10,449 nucleotides of DNA from Moraxellaceae bacterium (lineage in GTDB: Bacteria; Pseudomonadota; Gammaproteobacteria; Pseudomonadales; Moraxellaceae), in contig DPJB01000025.1 in assembly GCA_003543245.1 (NCBI GenBank), forward strand, positions 9,140-19,588, in the 5' to 3' direction. Below, one piece after another: positions 7,329 through 10,449 of this stretch. The translations under genes were made by a program, and so were the position numbers. A model generated the notes under the pieces. That model saw only the letters and a list, made by a program, of their open reading frames with translations. It was not told the origin of the DNA and made no database searches. The stretch's first letter is position 1; every line of letters starts with the position of its first letter.

Positions 7329-8237
7329 TTACCAGCGGGGGCCGCGGGGGGTATCAGCTGCGGCAGGTGCTGCCACTTCTGCATCGGCCTTGCGTACCAG
7401 CATGCCGGTCGCGACCGTCGCCTCGCCAGTAATTTCAGCTTTCACAAAACGGGGCAACACTTCCGTGATGGTGGCGCGTGCCACATCGGATTCGGCATGG
7501 CCCAGTGTTTCATTGGTGTCCGTATCAATAATGGCTTCGCCCTGGCTGAACACGGCAAGGGCATCACCCTTTTCCAGACCGCTGCTTTCGGCACCACGGT
7601 TAAGGTAAATCACCTTGCCTTCCACGCGGGCAACACGCAGCGGGAATACGGTGTCGGTAATGCGGCTGACCATGGCGGCGGCGGCCCCGGACAGCAGTTT
7701 GCTGCCGATGCTTTCACCTTTCTTGGGCTTGCGCAGCACGGCTTCCTGGCTGAATTTTTCGGCGGCAACAATGCGGCCGGTGCGGGCATCGATCACGCGC
7801 AGGTAAAGCTTGATGTGGCCTTCCTGCTGAATGCTCACCTGGGTGGAGTAGGGGATGGCCTTGCTGACCGATTCGGCACTGATGTCGTCGATGCGGCCCA
7901 GCACAAAGTAATCCGCGCCCAGCAGCTTCGCGATTTTCGGTGCTTCATCCGGAGAGGCGTAGTCGCTTTCCTCAAACTCCTTTTCCTGGACCAGGTCATC
8001 AACACGCTGGCGCTCCAGCACGTCAAACTTGCGGGTAGCAACAAGCTGGTGGATCAGCTCGTCCGTCAGCAGTGATGTCTGGCTTTCCACCGTGCCCTTC
8101 AGGATGGCATCGGGTGTGACCATGATCACCTGCTTGTCCACGGTAAAGGGCAGTACGGCCAGCGTGGGGCGAGCCGCTTCGGCCAGCTGGGCAGTCAGGG
8201 CAAGGGCAGGGATGAGCAGCAAACGGACAAGGCGCAT
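7329..8237 (-). CDS. CsgG-like periplasmic protein with FlgT-C-like domain
   Basis: The first gene of the envelope operon encodes 302 residues. Residues 1-21 are a signal peptide ending in AEA, the site for ordinary signal peptidase; the protein contains no cysteine, so unlike curli CsgG it cannot be lipidated. Residues 25-195 match the CsgG/TolB-N type fold: RPTLAVLPFTVD, SLLTDELIHQLVATRKFDVLERQRVDDLVQE, APKIAKLLGADYFVLGRIDDI, and HIKLYLRVIDARTGRIVAAEKF. Residues 205-282 (VEGKVIYLNRGAESSGLEKGDALAVF, then IDTDTNETLG and ARATITEVLPRFVKAEI) look like the small beta domain found at the C-terminus of the flagellar T-ring protein FlgT. The tail is Ala/Pro rich. The long amphipathic pore hairpins of CsgG are not evident, so a secretion channel is not supported. 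GGAGGA (8241-8246) lies just before the ATG. Family level is confident, role is not. Confidence 0.87.
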   Translation of the reverse strand: MRLVRLLLIPALALTAQLAEAARPTLAVLPFTVDKQVIMVTPDAILKGTVESQTSLLTDELIHQLVATRKFDVLERQRVDDLVQEKEFEESDYASPDEAPKIAKLLGADYFVLGRIDDISAESVSKAIPYSTQVSIQQEGHIKLYLRVIDARTGRIVAAEKFSQEAVLRKPKKGESIGSKLLSGAAAAMVSRITDTVFPLRVARVEGKVIYLNRGAESSGLEKGDALAVFSQGEAIIDTDTNETLGHAESDVARATITEVLPRFVKAEITGEATVATGMLVRKADAEVAAPAAADTPRGPRW

Positions 8238-8411
8238 GGTTCCTCCAGAACACGGGGCACAGAGCGTTGGACACTATCGAGTCTAGAGGCGGATGTCTGT
8301 GGGGGGAAGGTTTAACGGCTGCTCAAGGCGCTGACGAACTGGTTTTTTACCCGGTTCTGTCATAAAGATATGGCTGCATTAGCGTTCCACCCACATACAA
8401 GGATGATCATC
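8238..8411. promoter_or_regulatory. Divergent intergenic region between the envelope operon and aqpZ
   Basis: These 174 bases must hold the start signals for the minus-strand operon and, most likely, for aqpZ. I find no convincing -35/-10 pair for either. A hairpin-capable repeat (GAACTGG at 8336-8342 with CCGGTTC at 8351-8357, one G-U pair) surrounds a run of six T residues. The sequence from 8358 to 8375 is AT-richer, as expected of an aqpZ promoter. The promoter role is inferred from gene layout only. Confidence 0.45.
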
Positions 8412-9104
8412 ATGAAAGCATATGGTGCAGAGTTTATCGGGACCTTCTGGCTGGTCCTCGGCGGGTGCGGCAGTGCGGTACTGGCCGCTGCCTTTCCCGA
8501 GGTGGGCATTGGCCTGCATGGCGTTTCCCTGGCCTTTGGCCTGACCGTGCTTACCATGGCCTTTGCCATTGGCCATATCTCGGGTTGTCATCTCAATCCG
8601 GCCGTTTCCATCGGACTGTGGGCCGGTGGGCGGTTTCCCGCCAGCAAGCTGCTGCCCTACATCGTGGCGCAGGTACTGGGGGGCATCGTGGCGGGCGGTG
8701 TGCTGTTCCTGATTGCCAGTGGCAAGGCAGGCTTTGATGTCTCGACCGGTTTTGCATCCAACGGCTACGGTGCCCATTCCCCGGGCGGCTATTCCATGAC
8801 GGCGGCGCTGGTGACCGAAGTGGTAATGACCATGATGTTCCTGGTCATTATCCTGGGTGCTACCGACAAGCGTGCCCCGCAGGGATTTGCGCCCATTGCC
8901 ATTGGCCTGGGGCTTACCCTTATTCACCTCATTTCCATTCCCGTCACCAATACCTCGGTGAATCCGGCGCGCAGTACGGGTGTCGCCGTCTTTGTTGGTG
9001 ACTGGGCCACGGCACAGCTCTGGCTGTTCTGGCTGGCACCGATTGCAGGTGCCGTGATCGGGGCTGGCATTTACCGGTTTATTGGTGGCGAAGAAAAAGC
9101 GTAG
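8412..9104 (+). CDS. aqpZ: Aquaporin Z, inner-membrane water channel
   Basis: AqpZ is a tetrameric inner-membrane channel for rapid, selective water flow during osmotic change. The 230-residue product matches E. coli AqpZ in length and along its whole course. It has six hydrophobic segments and two NPA boxes: HLNPAVS with Asn62-Ala64 and SVNPARST with Asn184-Ala186. Residues expected at the selectivity filter of a water-only channel are present: Phe42, His172, Thr181 and Arg187. Conserved stretches GTFWLVLGGCGSAVLAA, GFASNGYGAHSPGGYSM and LTLIHLISIPVTNTSVNPARST leave little doubt. The ATG at 8412 is chosen because it gives the family's usual N-terminus (MKAYGAEFIGTFW) and has AAGGA at 8399-8403, 8 bases upstream. 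The ATG at 8403 is possible but overlaps that site, and the frame open to 8370 adds residues with no family support. It is transcribed divergently from the envelope operon. Confidence 0.97.
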   Translation: MKAYGAEFIGTFWLVLGGCGSAVLAAAFPEVGIGLHGVSLAFGLTVLTMAFAIGHISGCHLNPAVSIGLWAGGRFPASKLLPYIVAQVLGGIVAGGVLFLIASGKAGFDVSTGFASNGYGAHSPGGYSMTAALVTEVVMTMMFLVIILGATDKRAPQGFAPIAIGLGLTLIHLISIPVTNTSVNPARSTGVAVFVGDWATAQLWLFWLAPIAGAVIGAGIYRFIGGEEKA

Positions 9105-9119
9105 GCAATTGCTGGCGCC

Positions 9120-9149
9120 ATTCCTGCGTGCGTTACCGCACGCAGGAAT
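9120..9149 (+). terminator. Strong hairpin after aqpZ, without a T-run
   Basis: A perfect 13-bp inverted repeat (9120-9132 with 9137-9149) closes a 4-base loop TTAC, starting 15 bases after the aqpZ stop. The bases after it are CCCGGTTTCC, so a classic U-tract is missing. It may slow RNA polymerase, protect the mRNA 3' end, or act with a short hairpin at 9164-9176 (AAGGC/GCCTT) that is followed by TT. Confidence 0.5.
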
Positions 9150-9277
9150 CCCGGTTTCCATATAAGGCATGGCCTTTTAAGTTTATTTGGAGCGATTCTG
9201 GCGGGTTGACCGGATATGTCTTGCAGGTGGCGTTGATAGAGCCTATTGCAAGTAGCATGACTGCTTTAATGAGTCAG

Positions 9278-9304
9278 CCGTTTGATTGTCTGGGCGTCAA
9301 ACGG
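9278..9304 (+). promoter_or_regulatory. 8-bp dyad in the leader of the secreted-protein gene
   Basis: CCGTTTGA (9278-9285) and TCAAACGG (9297-9304) are perfect inverted copies separated by 11 bases, ending 28 bases before the ATG at 9333. As DNA this could be an operator for a dimeric regulator; as RNA it is a stem-loop just upstream of the ribosome binding site. The symmetry is seen directly; its function is a guess. Confidence 0.4.
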
Positions 9305-9332
9305 ATATCCAGTTGAATGAAGGTAAATCGCC

Positions 9333-9749
9333 ATGAAACACTTATTGGGAGTGGTCACGCTTGCCGTGGCAATGACTCCAGCCTTCGCCGCCGATGTAGG
9401 TGTCTCGGTGACTGTCGGCCAGCCGGGTTTTTACGGCACCATTGATATCGGCAACACATCCCGGCCGCGGCTGATTTATGCCGAGCCGAAGTATGTGCAG
9501 CGCGTGCGCGTGGGCCAGGTAATGCAGCCGATTTATATGCGGGTGCCGCCGGGACATGCAAAAAACTGGAGCAAGCATTGCGGTGCCTATAATGCCTGCA
9601 ACCGTCCTGTCTATTTTGTGCAGGATAGCTGGTACAACACGGTTTATGTGCCGCAGTACCGTGAGGGCAATCATGGTGGTGACGGCAATCAGAAACATCA
9701 CGGAAACGGTAACGGCAATAATGGGCACAAGGGCAAGGGCCACAAATGA
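9333..9749 (+). CDS. Small secreted protein with two cysteines and a Gly/Asn/His/Lys tail; function unknown
   Basis: The 138-residue product starts with a clear signal peptide (MKHLLGVVTLAVAMTPAFAA), cleaved after Ala19 or Ala20, so the protein is exported. The mature core (21-110) begins DVGVSVTVGQPGFYGTIDIG and includes LIYAEPKYVQ, QPIYMRVPPGHAKNWSKHC and NRPVYFVQDSWYNTVYVPQY. I recall similar uncharacterised exported proteins in betaproteobacteria but no named function. Cys83 and Cys89 could form a disulfide in the periplasm. The tail (111-138) is low complexity with repeated Gly-Asn, His and Lys, including His-His and a final GHKGKGHK; it might bind metal or polyanions, but that is only a possibility. 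GAAGG at 9319-9323 lies 9 bases before the ATG. The gene stands alone, with its own leader dyad and a terminator downstream. Coding status is well supported. Confidence 0.88.
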   Translation: MKHLLGVVTLAVAMTPAFAADVGVSVTVGQPGFYGTIDIGNTSRPRLIYAEPKYVQRVRVGQVMQPIYMRVPPGHAKNWSKHCGAYNACNRPVYFVQDSWYNTVYVPQYREGNHGGDGNQKHHGNGNGNNGHKGKGHK

Positions 9750-9800
9750 CGAGGTTGCCGGGGCGGTGCCCTCCTTGATCATTATTGAATGGGTAAATAA

Positions 9801-9826
9801 AAAAAGCCGGCTTGCGCCGGCTTTTT
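9801..9826. terminator. Bidirectional intrinsic terminator between the secreted-protein gene and serA
   Basis: AAAAAGCCGGC (9801-9811) pairs perfectly with GCCGGCTTTTT (9816-9826) around a TTGC loop. The A-run on one side and T-run on the other allow termination in both directions. It lies 51 bases after the plus-strand gene and 32 bases beyond the minus-strand serA stop. Confidence 0.92.
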
Positions 9827-9858
9827 CATGGGTCAACCTTGCCGGATCAACTACCTGA

Positions 9859-10449
9859 TCAGTACAGCACGCGGGTACGGATGGTGCCGTCGATATGCTG
9901 CAGCTTTTCCAGCGCGACAGTGGAGTATTCCTTGTCCACGTCCATGACCAGATAACCGATGGATTCGTTGGTCATCAGGCTCTGTGCGCTGATGTTGATG
10001 TTGTTTTCGGCGAACACGCGGTTGATGCTCATCAGCACGCCGGGCACGTTCTTGTGGATGTGCAGCAGGCGGTGCTTGCCGGGCTGCAGGGGCACGGCCA
10101 CTTCCGGGAAATTCACGGCAGACAGGGTGCTGCCGCTGTCGGAGTAGCGCGCAAATTTCTCAGCTACTTCCAGGCCGATATTGGCCTGGGCTTCCAGCGT
10201 GGAGCCGCCGATGTGCGGAGTGAGGATGACGTTGTCGAGGCCGCGCAGGGGCGATTCGAAAATCTCGTCGTTGGCCTTGGGTTCTTTCGGGAACACGTCG
10301 ATGGCGGCGCCACCGATGTGCTTGCTCTTGATGGCATCAGCCAGGGCATCAATGTCCACGCAGGTGCCGCGCGCGGCGTTGATGAAAATGGCGCCCTTCT
10401 TCATCTTGGCGAACTGTTCGGCCTTCATCATGTTCTTGGTGGAGGGCAG
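9859..10449 (-). CDS. serA: D-3-phosphoglycerate dehydrogenase, C-terminal part (5' end outside window)
   Basis: SerA oxidises 3-phosphoglycerate with NAD+, the first step of serine synthesis in the cytosol. The window holds the last 196 codons; the frame stays open to the right edge, reading LPSTKN before the first Met, so the Met at 10431 is internal. Numbered from the window edge, the catalytic residues of the 2-hydroxyacid dehydrogenase family are present: Arg27 in INAARGT, Glu56 in DVFPKEP and His79 in TPHIGGST. The GLEVAEKFARYSDSGSTLSAVNFPEV stretch closely follows E. coli SerA. Residues from about 127 to the end form an ACT domain (HIHKNVPGVLMSINRVFAENNINISAQ) with His132, Asn134 and Asn152 at positions matching the serine-binding residues of the E. 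coli enzyme, so feedback inhibition by serine is likely. It ends RVLY, as SerA does (RLLY in E. coli), before a shared terminator. The short, single-ACT E. coli-type architecture is clear. Confidence 0.96.
   Translation of the reverse strand: MPSTKNMMKAEQFAKMKKGAIFINAARGTCVDIDALADAIKSKHIGGAAIDVFPKEPKANDEIFESPLRGLDNVILTPHIGGSTLEAQANIGLEVAEKFARYSDSGSTLSAVNFPEVAVPLQPGKHRLLHIHKNVPGVLMSINRVFAENNINISAQSLMTNESIGYLVMDVDKEYSTVALEKLQHIDGTIRTRVLY

Noticed and set aside
7301..7384. Upstream extension of the COG3014-type frame to 7384
   Set aside because: The added 28 residues would displace the lipoprotein signal from the N-terminus and overlap the CsgG-like gene; the ATG at 7300 fits better.
7224..8075. 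283-codon plus-strand open frame opposite the CsgG-like and COG3014-type genes
   Set aside because: It spans the junction of two genes with clear signal peptides and family motifs on the other strand, so it is a shadow frame.
7329..8237. Curli secretion channel (csgG proper)
   Set aside because: No lipobox, no obvious pore hairpins, an extra FlgT-C-like domain, and no csgA, csgB, csgE or csgF nearby.
8379..9170. 263-codon minus-strand open frame opposite aqpZ
   Set aside because: aqpZ is beyond doubt. The opposite frame is low-complexity, with many His, Gly and Asn, and has no supporting context.
9201..9270. Promoter for the secreted-protein gene from TTGACC (9206), TTGATA (9233) or TTTAAT (9265)
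   Set aside because: No pair of these has a -35/-10 spacing near 17 bases, so I could not support a specific promoter.
9128..9316. 62-codon plus-strand open frame in the gap after aqpZ
   Set aside because: It starts inside the post-aqpZ hairpin, runs through the leader dyad, has no ribosome binding site and no recognisable protein features.

Overview
The window reads as a chromosomal segment of a GC-rich proteobacterium, most likely a betaproteobacterium. I recognise the aldolase as close to Neisseriales-type class II enzymes; that taxonomic guess rests on protein resemblance only. I see no rRNA, tRNA, CRISPR array, insertion sequence, integrase or phage gene. Both ends are housekeeping genes cut by the window edge: class II fructose-bisphosphate aldolase (left, plus strand, 5' end missing) and a SerA-type phosphoglycerate dehydrogenase (right, minus strand, 5' end missing).

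Left half, plus strand. The aldolase ends in a clear intrinsic terminator. It is followed by a 131-residue protein with a small N-terminal domain and an Arg-Arg-repeat tail. Next come an alpha/beta hydrolase of the lysophospholipase type and, 45 bases later, a 716-residue protein. That protein carries a textbook EF-hand loop near its N-terminus and three predicted membrane segments at its C-terminus. The block ends at a perfect 18-bp hairpin placed between convergent genes, which can terminate transcription from both sides.

Middle, minus strand (transcribed right to left, 8237 to 4880). A four-gene cell-envelope operon encodes a CsgG-like protein with a normal signal peptide and no lipobox, a COG3014-type lipoprotein with a TPR-like segment, a YcfL-family lipoprotein, and an LpoB-family lipoprotein. 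The last two overlap by one base (TAATG). Three of the four products carry lipoboxes whose +2 residue predicts outer-membrane sorting. The context suggests one outer-membrane assembly linked to peptidoglycan synthesis, though this LpoB lacks the long linker of the E. coli protein.

Right part. Divergent from that operon is aqpZ, a canonical water channel. Then comes a 228-base gap holding a strong hairpin and a separate 8-bp dyad, and a small secreted protein with two cysteines and a Gly/Asn/His/Lys tail. A bidirectional terminator separates it from serA.

The most interesting items are the EF-hand membrane protein of unknown function, the enlarged LpoB/YcfL/COG3014/CsgG-like operon with its short-linker LpoB, and the regular RRxxxD tail of the 131-residue protein.
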